Below, one piece after another: positions 40,893 through 49,437 of a DNA stretch of 64,000 nucleotides. Position 1 is the first letter of the stretch, and each line of letters begins with the position of its first letter. Under the pieces are notes generated by a model. That model was not told the origin of the DNA, did not search any database, and was given only the letters and a program-made list of their open reading frames with translations. The DNA is from Streptomyces griseoviridis. Its GTDB lineage: Bacteria > Actinomycetota > Actinomycetes > Streptomycetales > Streptomycetaceae. The translations under genes and the position numbers were made by a program. The stretch spans positions 434,001 to 498,000 of the forward strand of contig BMSM01000001.1 of assembly GCA_014649155.1 (NCBI GenBank), given 5' to 3'.

Positions 40893-41555
40893 CTAACCGC
40901 GCCCCGTGCCGCCCGCCTCCGCACGCCGCAGCACCCGCAGCGAGCCGGTCGCCGAGACCTCGGTGAACGCGCCGGACTCCAGTGCCCTGAGGTAGACCCG
41001 GTACGGGGCCTGGCCGGTGAACTCGTCCACCGGGTCGGGGAAGACGTCGTGCAGGACGAGCAGTCCGCCCTCGGCCACCCGGGGCGCCCAGCCCTCGTAG
41101 TCGGCGCCCGCGTGTTCGTCCGTATGGCCGCCGTCCACGAAGACCAGGCCGAGCGGCGCCCGCCAGAGCGCGGCGATCTGCGGGGAGCGCCCGACCAGGG
41201 CGACGACGTGCTCCTCCAGGCCGGCGCGGTACAGGGTGCGGCGGAAGGCGGGCAGGGTGTCCATCACGCCCAGCTCCGGGTCGACCGTCGCCGGGTCGTG
41301 GTACTCCCAGCCCGGCTGCTGCTCCTCGCTGCCGCGGTGGTGGTCGACGGTGACGGCGGTGACCCCGGCCGCGCGGGCCGCGTCGGCGAGCAGCAGCGTG
41401 GAGCGCCCGCAGTAGGTGCCGACCTCCAGCAGCGGCAGCCCCAGCCGGGCCGCGTCCACGGCCGCCGCGTACAGCGCCAGCCCCTCGTCGGCGGGCATGA
41501 ACCCCTTCGCCGCCTCGAACGCGGCCAGGATCTCGGGCGGGGGTGCCGCGGGCAT
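40893..41555 (-). CDS. Class I SAM-dependent methyltransferase (TylF/cephalosporin-hydroxylase-like fold)
   Basis: 220 residues. LLEVGTYCGRSTLLLADAARAAGVTAVTVDHHRGSEEQQPGWEYHDP is the SAM motif I followed by V-D-H-H, and LGLVFVDGGHTDEHAGADYEGWAPRVAEGGLLVLHDVFPDP is the metal-site region with D-G-G-H-x-x-E. This D-G-H...D-Y-x-x-W...G-G-x-L-x-L-H-D pattern marks Methyltransf_24-type enzymes. ATG at 41553-41555 is preferred over an upstream ATG because of the GAGAGGACC ribosome site. The substrate is unknown. Probably co-transcribed with the downstream amidase gene. Confidence 0.88.
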   Translation of the reverse strand: MPAAPPPEILAAFEAAKGFMPADEGLALYAAAVDAARLGLPLLEVGTYCGRSTLLLADAARAAGVTAVTVDHHRGSEEQQPGWEYHDPATVDPELGVMDTLPAFRRTLYRAGLEEHVVALVGRSPQIAALWRAPLGLVFVDGGHTDEHAGADYEGWAPRVAEGGLLVLHDVFPDPVDEFTGQAPYRVYLRALESGAFTEVSATGSLRVLRRAEAGGTGRG

Positions 41556-41692
41556 GGGGGCGGTCCTCTCGGTCGTACGGGCCGTACCGGTCGTACGGGG
41601 CTGACGGCGCACCATGCTGCCGCACCCCCTGCCGCGTCGGGGGGCGGGGGTGCGTGCGAAACCCGCCGAGGCTTGATTGTTAGCGCGACAAC

Positions 41693-41708
41693 AGTTAGCG
41701 TGCTAACT
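41693..41708 (+). promoter_or_regulatory. Palindromic operator directly abutting the MarR start codon
   Basis: AGTTAGC-GT-GCTAACT (7-bp arms) ends one base before ATG 41709. A second TTGT...ACAA element lies at 41678-41692. A MarR-type autorepressor site is the natural reading. With no ribosome site in this space, the transcript may be leaderless. Confidence 0.7.
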
Positions 41709-42149
41709 ATGGGTGGAGCGAAGCGTGAGAGCACGCTGGAGCTGATGCGGTGGGTCGTATGGGGACAGCGGCGCATCGCTGACGACTGGATACGGGAACG
41801 CGGCCTCACGCACGAGCAGAGCGCCGTGCTGGCGTACCTGTCGAAGAACCCGGACGCGATTCAGCGTGACGTCGCGCGGACCATGCGCACCAGTGCGCCG
41901 AGCGTCTCGCGGCTCCTGGCCGGACTGGAACGGCGCGGACTCGTGGAGCGCCGGACGCAGGAGGACGACACGCGGAGCCGTCGCGTGCATGTCACTCCAG
42001 CGGGCTCCGAACTGATCCAGGGGTTCGAAGAGGCCATGGACCGTGTCGAGGAGTCGATCCTCGCACCGCTGGGCGCCGCGGAGCAGGCCCGGCTCCATGA
42101 ACTCCTCGAACGGCTCGCCGCCCGGATCGAGCCACCCGGCTCCCCCTGA
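41709..42149 (+). CDS. MarR-family transcriptional regulator
   Basis: 146 residues with the winged-helix core: RRIADDWIRERGLTHEQSAVLAYLSKNPDAIQRDVARTMRTSAPSVSRLLAGLERRGLVERRTQEDDTRSRRVHVTPAGSELI. The D-x-R-S-x-R wing is complete. The start is ATG 41709, immediately after the palindrome; no ribosome site is available, so initiation may be leaderless. It is 75 bp upstream of a FAD monooxygenase gene in the same direction and likely regulates it, together with the divergent gene on the left. Confidence 0.9.
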   Translation: MGGAKRESTLELMRWVVWGQRRIADDWIRERGLTHEQSAVLAYLSKNPDAIQRDVARTMRTSAPSVSRLLAGLERRGLVERRTQEDDTRSRRVHVTPAGSELIQGFEEAMDRVEESILAPLGAAEQARLHELLERLAARIEPPGSP

Positions 42150-42224
42150 CCCGGCTCCGCCACTCCGCCCGGGAGCCCTGCGGGCAGGCCCGCCGGCTCC
42201 TCCAGCAGCAGTAAGGAATCAGGT

Positions 42225-43310
42225 ATGACCCAGATCACGATCATCGGTGCCGGTCTCGCGGGTCTGACACTGGCACGAATCCTGGCGGTGCACGGAATCC
42301 CGTCCACGGTGTACGAGGCGGAGGCGTCCGCCCAGGCCCGGGGCCAAGGCGGCATGCTCGACATCCATGACTACAACGGACAGCACGGAATCCGTGCCAC
42401 CGGTCTGATGGACGGCTTCCGCTCCCTCGTCCTCGAAGGCCGCCAGGCGTCCCGCGACGTGGCACCCGACGGCAGCATCCTGGCGGACCGGCCGGACGAC
42501 CCCGCCGGGGGCCGCCCCGAGGTGCAGCGCGGCGAACTGCGTCAGCTGCTGCTGGAGTCCCTGCCCTCCGGCACGGTCGTCTGGGGCCACAGGACCCGGA
42601 GCGTGCGGACCCTCGCCGACGGCCGTCACGCGGTGACCTTCGCCAACGGACCGACGATAGCCACCGACATCCTCGTCGGTGCCGACGGTGCCTGGTCGAA
42701 GGTCCGGCCGCTGCTCTCCGGTGCCACACCCGCCTACGCCGGACGCTCGATGGTCGAGACGTACCTGTACGAGAGCGACACCCGCCACCCCGCCACCCTG
42801 GCGCTGGTCGGCGGGGGGTCGATGACCGCCTACGACGAGACCACCCGCATCGGTCTCGGCGTGCAGCGCGAGCGGGCGGACACCCTGCACTCCTACGCCA
42901 TGTTCGACCAGCCGCTCGACTGGTTCGACGGCATCGACTTCACCGACGGCCCCGCCGCCGCCCGTACCGTCGCGGCGATGTTCGAAGGGTGGGCGCCGGA
43001 GCTCGTCGCCCTGGTCGCGGACAGCGACATCCCGCCGGTCTTCCGCCCCCTGTACGGGCTGCCGATCGGGCACCGCTGGGAACACGTACCCGGTGTCACG
43101 CTCATCGGAGACGCCGCGCACCTGGCACCGCCGGACGGCGAAGGGGCGAACTGGGCGCTCTTCGACGCAGCCCAGCTCGGCAACGCCATCGCCGGACAGC
43201 CCGAGGACGTCGACGCGGCCATCCGCGCCTACGAGGCCGCGCTCTTCCCACGGAACATCGACACCGCGACCGCCGCCGCGGCCTACTACCCCGGATTCAG
43301 CCCCGGCTGA
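42225..43310 (+). CDS. FAD-dependent aromatic hydroxylase-type monooxygenase (TetX-like)
   Basis: 361 residues. N-terminal FAD site G-x-G-x-x-G at residues 8-13 (IIGAGLAGLTLARILAVHGIPSTVYEAE), the GADGAWSKVRPLL motif, and the ribityl site VTLIGDAAHLAPPDGEGANWALFDAAQLGNAIA (G-D-A-A-H-x-x-x-P). RGQGGMLDIHDYNGQ is typical of TetX-like/PHBH oxygenases. Enzymes of this class hydroxylate aromatic antibiotics or phenols; substrate not determined. ATG 42225 follows CAGCAGTAAGGAATCAGGT, in which AAGGA is the ribosome site. Adjacent MarR gene suggests substrate-induced expression, perhaps for drug detoxification. Confidence 0.9.
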   Translation: MTQITIIGAGLAGLTLARILAVHGIPSTVYEAEASAQARGQGGMLDIHDYNGQHGIRATGLMDGFRSLVLEGRQASRDVAPDGSILADRPDDPAGGRPEVQRGELRQLLLESLPSGTVVWGHRTRSVRTLADGRHAVTFANGPTIATDILVGADGAWSKVRPLLSGATPAYAGRSMVETYLYESDTRHPATLALVGGGSMTAYDETTRIGLGVQRERADTLHSYAMFDQPLDWFDGIDFTDGPAAARTVAAMFEGWAPELVALVADSDIPPVFRPLYGLPIGHRWEHVPGVTLIGDAAHLAPPDGEGANWALFDAAQLGNAIAGQPEDVDAAIRAYEAALFPRNIDTATAAAAYYPGFSPG

Positions 43311-43385
43311 CACCGCCGTCGTCCAACGCCCGGGCCTGCCGCCCGGCCGCGCACGGTCGACCGGGGCGGGCCGGCTCCCGGGTGG

Positions 43386-45125
43386 TCACGCGGGGACGGT
43401 CTCGCCCGGCAGGGAGAGGTCCAGGTCGACCGGGCGGCCGTCCCCGGCGTGGGTCGCCGAGTGGGCCAGCGGGCCGTGCCCGGCGGCGCGGGCGGCCAGC
43501 ACGTACGGCCCGGCGCCCGGCACCGGGACCGCGTAGCCGCCGTCCGCCGCGGAGAGGGCCGCGCCCGCCTGCCGGCCGTGCCGGTCGATCACCGTGACCT
43601 TGGCGCGGGCGACCGGCGTGCCGTCGGCGGCCAGCACCCGGCCGCGGAAGCCGTGCAGCACCCCTTCCGCGCGGGCCAGGTTGGCGTCCTCCTCGCTGCT
43701 CGCGCGCAGTTGCGTGGTGGCCGACGGGCGGCGCCGGGGCAGGAAGAAGGCGAGGACCAGGCCGACGGCGACCGCGCCGGTCGCGATCAGGAACGAGATC
43801 CGGAAGCCGTGCATGGTGGGGACGGCGACCCCGCCGGCGTCGTCGGCCGTGTCGGCCAGCACCATGCCGATGACGGCGCTGGAGACGGACGTGCCGATGG
43901 ACCGCATCAGCGTGTTGAGGCCGTTGGCCGCGCCCGTCTCGGAGGCCGGCACCGCGCCGATGATCAGGGCGGGCAGCGAGGAGTAGGCGAGCCCGATGCC
44001 CGCGCCGAGCAGCACCGAGGTGACGACGGTCTGCCAGGCGGCGCTCATCAGGCCGAGGCCGCCGCCGTAGCCGACCCCGATGACCAGCAGGCCGACGATG
44101 AGCGTGGTGCGGGGACCGTAGCGGGCCGACAGCCGGGAGTACACCGGGGCGGTGAACATCATGGTCAGTCCGAGCGGGGCCACGCAGAGCCCGGCGACGA
44201 CCATCGACTGGCCGAGGCCGTAGCCGGTGGCGGACGGGAGCTGGAGGAGCTGGGGCAGGACCAGGGAGACGACGTAGAAGGAGACACCGACCATGATCGA
44301 GGCGAGGTTGGTCAGCAGCACCTCGCGGCGGGCGGTGGTGCGCAGGTCGACCAGCGGCGCCTTGACGCGCAGCTCCATCAGGCCCCACAGCAGCAGGACG
44401 ACGGCGGCGGCGGCGAACAGGCCGAGGGTCGGCGGCGAGGACCAGCCCCAGTCGCTGCCCTTGGTGATGGGCAGCAGGAAGAGGACCAGGCCGGCCGAGA
44501 GGCCGAGCGCGCCGGGCAGGTCGAAGGTGCCCCTCGCGCGCAGCGGGGACTCCGGTACGACGAGCAGGGTCAGGGCGATGGCGAGGACGCCGAGGCCGGC
44601 GGCGCCGTAGAACAGGGCGTGCCAGTCGGCGTGCTGGGCGACGAGCGCGGCGGCGGGCAGCGCGAGGCCGCCGCCGACGCCGATCGAGGAACTCATCAGC
44701 GCCATCGCCGAACCGAGCCGCTCGCGCGGCAGCATGTCCCGCATCAGGCCGATGCCGAGCGGTATCGCGCCCATCGCGAAGCCCTGGAGGGTACGCCCGG
44801 CGATCATCGGGACCAGCGCGTCGCTGAAGGCGCTGAGCAGCGCGCCGGCCACCATCACGGCCAGGCTGAGGACCAGCATGCGCCGCTTGCCGTAGAGGTC
44901 GCCGAGACGGCCCATGATCGGGGTGGCGACGGCGCCGGAGAGCAGCGTGGAGGTGAGCACCCAGGTGGCGTTGCCGGGCGTGGTGTCCAGGAGTCGGGGC
45001 AGGTCCTTGATGACCGGGACGAGCAGGGTCTGCATCACCGCGACGACGATCCCCGCGAAGGCGAGCACCGGGACGGTCGTCCCGCGCGCGCTCCGGGTGG
45101 GCTCGCCGGTCGTCGTGTGGGTCAT
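43386..45125 (-). CDS. MFS transporter (DHA2 type) with C-terminal carboxypeptidase-regulatory-like domain
   Basis: 579 residues. Residues 1 to about 485 are a 14-helix MFS with TPIMGRLGDLYGKRRMLVL (motif A) and GIGVGGGLALPAAALVAQ (motif C-like). After the last helix (GAVAVGLVLAFFLPRRRP) comes a 90-residue tail: FRGRVLAADGTPVARAKVTVIDRHGRQAGAALSAADGGYAVPVPGAGPYVLAARAAGHGPL, which is a CarboxypepD_reg-type beta sandwich. This combination is unusual; the domain may be an adaptor. ATG at 45123-45125, ribosome site GGAGG with 10-nt spacing. Convergent with the FAD monooxygenase gene 75 bp away. Confidence 0.88.
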   Translation of the reverse strand: MTHTTTGEPTRSARGTTVPVLAFAGIVVAVMQTLLVPVIKDLPRLLDTTPGNATWVLTSTLLSGAVATPIMGRLGDLYGKRRMLVLSLAVMVAGALLSAFSDALVPMIAGRTLQGFAMGAIPLGIGLMRDMLPRERLGSAMALMSSSIGVGGGLALPAAALVAQHADWHALFYGAAGLGVLAIALTLLVVPESPLRARGTFDLPGALGLSAGLVLFLLPITKGSDWGWSSPPTLGLFAAAAVVLLLWGLMELRVKAPLVDLRTTARREVLLTNLASIMVGVSFYVVSLVLPQLLQLPSATGYGLGQSMVVAGLCVAPLGLTMMFTAPVYSRLSARYGPRTTLIVGLLVIGVGYGGGLGLMSAAWQTVVTSVLLGAGIGLAYSSLPALIIGAVPASETGAANGLNTLMRSIGTSVSSAVIGMVLADTADDAGGVAVPTMHGFRISFLIATGAVAVGLVLAFFLPRRRPSATTQLRASSEEDANLARAEGVLHGFRGRVLAADGTPVARAKVTVIDRHGRQAGAALSAADGGYAVPVPGAGPYVLAARAAGHGPLAHSATHAGDGRPVDLDLSLPGETVPA

Positions 45126-45490
45126 TGAGTGAGGTCCTCCGGGGCAGGGGGCGACCGTGTGCGGTCGGGAGCCAGGTATGTGTATTCCCAACTCCGTTGG
45201 CTGAGGCACCTATTCCGTTGCTTCGGGAGGCTAACGACATTTTGCCGTTTCTTGGGTTTGCGGCACTCGGCCGACGTGACCGGCTCCGCCGGCGTGGTGC
45301 CGGGGGAGGGCGCCCGGCGGGCCGCGCGGCCGGTTCCGGGGCGGGTCGGCGCCGGGGCGGTGGCCCGCCGTGCAACCCGGCCGGGCGGAGGCGGGGCGCG
45401 CTGCCGACCGAGGCGTCCTCCCGCAGTGGCGGCCGGGGGCCGCGCGCGAAGGCCCCCCGGCACTCGACCCGGTGAACGGCCTCGGTCCGG
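45126..45490. other. 365-bp intergenic region upstream of MFS gene
   Basis: Between the minus-strand P450 stop and the minus-strand MFS start. The segment 45170-45260 is lower in GC and likely carries the MFS promoter; it contains the small repeat CCAAC-TCC-GTTGG (45188-45200). No gene seen. Confidence 0.5.
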
Positions 45491-46834
45491 TCAGCTCGTA
45501 CGAGGTGTGGCGATGACGCGACCACCGCGGTGCGGCGCGGTCACCACGGTGCGCGCCTTGGCGCGTTCCGGCCCGGCGGTGGGGGCGGTCAGCTCGAACG
45601 TGAGCAGGATCCGCCGGAGCAGGAGCCTGGACTCCAGCAGCGAGAACGCGGCGCCGATACAGCGCCGCACCCCGCCGCCGAACGGGAACCACGCGGTGGC
45701 GGGTGGCGGAGCGTCACCCAGGAAGCGCTCCGGCCGGAATCGGTCCGGTTCGGGGAAGTGGGCCGGGTTGAAGTGGGCCAGCGAGACGGATGCGGCCACC
45801 GACTCGCCCGCGGCCACGCGCACCCCGCCGATCTCCGCTTCCTCGGACAGGCCCCGGGACACGAGGGCGAGGACCGGATGGATGCGCATGCACTCCTTCA
45901 CCACCGCGTCCAGGTAGGCCGTGTCGCCCTCCGAGGCGGCACGGCGGGCACGGTCCTGGACGTCCGGCATGCGCGCCAGGTCGTGCACGAGCCAGGTCAT
46001 CGCGGTGGCGGTGGTCTCGTAGCCGGCCATCACGAGGGTCATCAGCTGGCCCACCAGCTCGTCATCGGACAGCCGGTCGCCGTCCACCTCGGCCTTCAGC
46101 AGCCGGGACAGCACATCGGACCGCGCTCCCGGACCGGCCTGCCGGTGCTCGGCGATCTGCGCCCGCAGTACCGCGACGAACTCCCGCCGCGAGGCGAGCC
46201 AGGTACGCCACGGCGGAAGCGGGCGCAGGCTCCGCCGGTGCAGGCCCATCAGCACCACGGGGCTGACGTCGGTCAGCGCCGGCACCAGGGCGTGCAGCCG
46301 CGTGAGCCTGGCCGGGTCGGTCACCCCGAACACCACGCGGAGGATGATCTCCAGCGTCACCCGTTGCATGCGGTCCTGCACGCGGAACGTCCGGCCGGTC
46401 GGCCACTGCCGGACCTCGTCCTCGGCCAGCGTGCCGATCATCGGCTCGTAGCTCCGCAGCGCGGCGCTGGTGAACGCGGGCGTGACCAGCTTGCGGGAAC
46501 GGGCGTGCTCCTGGCGGTCCTGCACGAGCATGGACAGCTCGCTCACCAGCGGCGTGATGATCTCGTAGCACTCGCCCGCGTGCCAGGTGTCCGGGGAGCC
46601 GGCGAACACCTGCTTGACGTGGTCGGGGCCGTTGACGATCAGAGTGCCGCGCGAGGACAGGCCGGGGCCGTTGCGGTTGCGCGTTCTCAACGGGACCGTG
46701 TCGCCCCGGAGCCTCCGGTTCAGCCAGGGGCGGTGCCAGAGGAAAAGCATCGTGCCCGCCGAACCGGGAATCGGCAGTCGCTTGACGGAAGATTTCCTGC
46801 CCGTTGGGCCGCTAGGAACAGCCATGCCGCCCAT
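45491..46834 (-). CDS. Cytochrome P450
   Basis: 447 residues. I-helix oxygen-binding motif AGYETTATAM, K-helix E-x-x-R in VVKECMRIHP, heme loop FPFGGGVRRCIGAAF with Cys392 as thiolate ligand, and the P-E-R-F segment. Its N-terminus (PIPGSAGTMLFLWHRPWLNRRLRGDTVPLRTRNRNGPGLSSRGTLIVNGP) shows the usual proline-rich lead. No reductase domain, so it needs external ferredoxin. ATG at 46832-46834; a second ATG four codons in is possible. It is divergent from the KASIII-like gene across a 205-bp AT-rich region and is probably part of the same biosynthetic unit. Confidence 0.93.
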   Translation of the reverse strand: MGGMAVPSGPTGRKSSVKRLPIPGSAGTMLFLWHRPWLNRRLRGDTVPLRTRNRNGPGLSSRGTLIVNGPDHVKQVFAGSPDTWHAGECYEIITPLVSELSMLVQDRQEHARSRKLVTPAFTSAALRSYEPMIGTLAEDEVRQWPTGRTFRVQDRMQRVTLEIILRVVFGVTDPARLTRLHALVPALTDVSPVVLMGLHRRSLRPLPPWRTWLASRREFVAVLRAQIAEHRQAGPGARSDVLSRLLKAEVDGDRLSDDELVGQLMTLVMAGYETTATAMTWLVHDLARMPDVQDRARRAASEGDTAYLDAVVKECMRIHPVLALVSRGLSEEAEIGGVRVAAGESVAASVSLAHFNPAHFPEPDRFRPERFLGDAPPPATAWFPFGGGVRRCIGAAFSLLESRLLLRRILLTFELTAPTAGPERAKARTVVTAPHRGGRVIATPRTS

Positions 46835-46849
46835 TACACAATCGGCGAG

Positions 46850-47038
46850 GGAATGCTGCCTATAAGGCGGACGTAAGTATTATTATCGTTAATTTTAGGC
46901 GATATGGACAGTCCTCTGAATGGTGGATATGATTCATTTGCTCGACCTTTGATCGCCGGTCGGTAATCACTGATCATCAATGGCTTCGATCAAGGTCTTC
47001 CTGCTGCATGCCGGTATGAGTGAGACGGGGGTCTCTGG
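46850..47038. promoter_or_regulatory. AT-rich divergent promoter region with a start-proximal hairpin
   Basis: 46860-46980 is markedly AT-richer than its surroundings (e.g. AAGTATTATTATCGTTAATT) and must serve the P450 and the KASIII-like operon. GAGAC-GGGG-GTCTC (47025-47038) is a perfect 14-nt hairpin ending one base before the preferred KASIII start. Confidence 0.5.
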
Positions 47039-47039
47039 C

Positions 47040-48071
47040 ATGGAAATCGCGATGCGCGGAATCGGTTATCAAGTCGGCGGCGGAAAAGAACTGAACGCCG
47101 ATGCCGCCGTACGGCTGGGACTCGACCGCGACTGGCTGGTCCAGCGCACGGGCATCCGGGCACGCCGCATGTGCGCCGAGGGCGAGGACGCGTCCACCCT
47201 CGCCGCGGACGCGCTCGGCAAGGCGCTGCGGAGCGCCGGGCTGGAGGCCGACCGGCTCGGCCAGGAGACCGTCCTCGTCCACATCGAGAACGGCTTCGTG
47301 AACCTCGCGCCACCGGCGGCCGTCGCGCTCGCCGCGAGAACCGGCCTGACCGACGTCAGGGTGCTGGGCGTCGACGGTGTCTGCTCCGAGCCGATGACCG
47401 TGCTGGACCTGGCGTCGTCGCTGTTCGAGACGGGCCGGGCGGACCGGGTCGTCCTCTCGGCCGCGTTCGACTACGAGCGGGTGCTCGACCCCACCGACGC
47501 GGGCACCGTCGGCCTGTTCGGGGCGGGGGCGTGCGCCGTCGTCCTGGAGCCGGCGGCCGCGGACGACCCCCGGCGGTTCACCCTGCTGGGCACGGCGTGG
47601 CGCACGGACGCCCAGGGGGCCGGACTCGGCGTCATCCCCGTCCGGCGGCTCCACCGGGACGCGCGGGGCGTGCACATCGACGCCGGGTTCTACGCCATGG
47701 ACGGACAGGGTCTCACCAGGATCGGCCTCCGTGCCGTTCCCCTGGTGTACCAGGACGTTCTGCGCCGGGCCGCCTGGCGGCCCGACGACTTCGACCTCGT
47801 CATCGCGCACCAGCCGAACGTCAAGCTGCTGGAGATTCTGATGCGCAAGCTGGAAATCCCCATGCGCATGGTTCCGACACCGGTGGAAGAACTGGGAAAC
47901 ATGGGGCCGGCGAGTCTGCTGATCAACCTCGCCATCGCGATGGAGAAGGGACTGATCAAAAACGGCACCAAGGTCATGCTGCTCGCTTTCGGCCTCGGAT
48001 TCTCCTGCGGCGCCGCCGCGATCGAGTTCCACTCCGACTTCTCCCTCCGACAGGGCAGTGCCGGGAAATGA
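47040..48071 (+). CDS. Ketoacyl-ACP synthase III-like (thiolase-fold) enzyme
   Basis: 343 residues from ATG 47040. FabH layout: MEIAMRGIGYQVGG...DRDWLVQRTGIRARRM near the N-terminus, GVDGVCSEPMTVLDLA with Cys115, IAHQPNVKLLEIL with His257, and ELGNMGPASLLINLA with Asn287. C112-H244-N274 in E. coli FabH gives the same order and the same 30-residue His-Asn gap, so the catalytic triad is intact. An in-frame ATG at 46980 would add 20 residues with no family support and lacks a ribosome site. KASIII enzymes start acyl chains by condensing an acyl-CoA with malonyl-ACP. No other fatty-acid gene is nearby except the block here. Confidence 0.88.
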   Translation: MEIAMRGIGYQVGGGKELNADAAVRLGLDRDWLVQRTGIRARRMCAEGEDASTLAADALGKALRSAGLEADRLGQETVLVHIENGFVNLAPPAAVALAARTGLTDVRVLGVDGVCSEPMTVLDLASSLFETGRADRVVLSAAFDYERVLDPTDAGTVGLFGAGACAVVLEPAAADDPRRFTLLGTAWRTDAQGAGLGVIPVRRLHRDARGVHIDAGFYAMDGQGLTRIGLRAVPLVYQDVLRRAAWRPDDFDLVIAHQPNVKLLEILMRKLEIPMRMVPTPVEELGNMGPASLLINLAIAMEKGLIKNGTKVMLLAFGLGFSCGAAAIEFHSDFSLRQGSAGK

Positions 48072-48092
48072 CGGAGGACACGTGGGGGACGC

Positions 48093-48629
48093 ATGTCTGA
48101 GCTTGTGGTCAATGGTGTGACGGTGGTGTTCGAGGGGGTCAGCCGATTGGTGTGGCAGCGCGCCGCCCTCGACAGATGGACCCTTGTCGGAGTGTGGCCG
48201 TCACGGGAACGGCGGCGGACGCTGCGGGCGGCCATGGACTCCGGGGAACAAGCCCTGGTCGTGCTCTCCGGCGACCGGGCCGCCTCCACCCTTTTCTCGG
48301 AGGAACTCCCGGAGTCCTTCGCGCAGGGTCTTCCCGAAGAGTGCCTCACGCTACGCCCCGACCTGCAAGCGGGCATGATCGACATCGAGGTGCCACCGCT
48401 CGACTGGCTGCCGGAGGAGCACCGGACCCGCGGCCTGCGTTTCGCGGATTGGGCACGGCACCAGGTCGCCACGCTGCCCGCACTGGTGCTGCCCCACCTG
48501 CTGGTGGAGGATCAGCCGCGGCGCGGTCCGCGGTTCGCCTTTCCCACCAGGCCGGTCACCCGCGCGCACGTGGGACTGCTGGAGCCGCTCGTCCGTCGGG
48601 TCTTCCCCGAGGACAGGCCCTCCCCGTGA
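48093..48629 (+). CDS. Uncharacterised protein in the KAS/P450 cluster, 178 aa
   Basis: 178 residues, soluble, no signal. Visible features: SELVVNGVTVVFEGVSRLVWQRAALDRWTLVGVWPSRERRRTLRAAMDSGEQALVVLSGDRAASTLFSEELPESF at the N-terminus, then EVPPLDWLPEEHRTRGLRFADWARHQVATLPALVLPHLLVEDQP and a C-terminal RPVTRAHVGLLEPLVRRVFPED. I do not recognise the family; it is not an ACP (no D-S-L motif). ATG 48093, ribosome site GGGGG at 4-nt spacing; it lies 21 nt after the KASIII gene and overlaps the SDR gene by 4 bp, so it is part of the operon and probably acts on the same chemistry. Confidence 0.75.
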   Translation: MSELVVNGVTVVFEGVSRLVWQRAALDRWTLVGVWPSRERRRTLRAAMDSGEQALVVLSGDRAASTLFSEELPESFAQGLPEECLTLRPDLQAGMIDIEVPPLDWLPEEHRTRGLRFADWARHQVATLPALVLPHLLVEDQPRRGPRFAFPTRPVTRAHVGLLEPLVRRVFPEDRPSP

Positions 48630-49348
48630 GCCGGCAGGTCATCGCCGTGACGGGCGGCGGACGCGGCATCGGACTGGCCATCACCACCAGGCTGCTCGCA
48701 GCCGGGTACGGCGTCGTGGCCAACACACACCGGACCCAGGCCCTGCCCGGGGAACTGCTCGACAGCTACCCGGACCGGATCGTCACCGTCTCCGGGGACA
48801 TCGGTGTGGAACGGACCTCCCAGGACATCGTCGAGGCCGCCCAGCGGCTCGGCCGGCTCCACGCGGTCGTGCACAGCGCGGGCGTCTGCCGGGACCGGCT
48901 GCTCATGACCATGGACAAGGCGGACTGGGACGAAGTGATCCGAGTCAACCTCGGCGGCGCCTTCCTCATCACCAAACACGCCCTCAAAGTGATGACCCGC
49001 CAGCGGTACGGCCGCCTCGTCTACGTGTCGTCCGCCGCGGCACTCATGGGAAACGCCGGACAGAGCAGCTACGCGGCGAGCAAGGCGGGCATCGAGGGCC
49101 TGAGCCGGTCGGTCTCCCAGGAGTACGCCAGGTTCGGCGTACGCACGGTCGCCCTGTCGCCCGGCCTGGTGGACGGCGGCCTCGGAGCACAACTGCCGCC
49201 GGCCGTCCGGAACGAGCGACGGGAACGCCAACTGCTCGGGGAGGCCGCGGTCCGGCACGTGGCGGGCACGGTGGCCTTCCTGGTCGGCCCGGACGCCGAT
49301 CACATCAACGGCACGGTCGTGCACATGCACGGCGGCATCCGGTTCTGA
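48626..49348 (+). CDS. SDR-family 3-ketoacyl reductase-like enzyme
   Basis: 240 residues. NADP site TGGGRGIG (residues 8-15), NNAG-type loop HSAGVCRDRLLMTM, and catalytic Ser136, Tyr149, Lys153 in VSSAAALMGNAGQSSYAASKAG. The pattern SYAASKAGIEGLSRSVSQEYARFGVRTVALSPGLVDGG and C-terminal GTVVHMHGGIRF matches FabG-type ketoreductases. GTG 48626 overlaps the upstream stop (GTGA). It likely reduces a beta-keto acyl intermediate made by the neighbouring KAS enzymes. Confidence 0.93.
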   Translation: MSRQVIAVTGGGRGIGLAITTRLLAAGYGVVANTHRTQALPGELLDSYPDRIVTVSGDIGVERTSQDIVEAAQRLGRLHAVVHSAGVCRDRLLMTMDKADWDEVIRVNLGGAFLITKHALKVMTRQRYGRLVYVSSAAALMGNAGQSSYAASKAGIEGLSRSVSQEYARFGVRTVALSPGLVDGGLGAQLPPAVRNERRERQLLGEAAVRHVAGTVAFLVGPDADHINGTVVHMHGGIRF

Positions 49349-49437
49349 ACCCACCACCGGGCGGCCGAGCCGGCCGGCGGCTCCGACCGGCCCGGCACGC
49401 ACCGTCCGACCGCAGCAGTTCTGAGCGCGGAGGCGCA

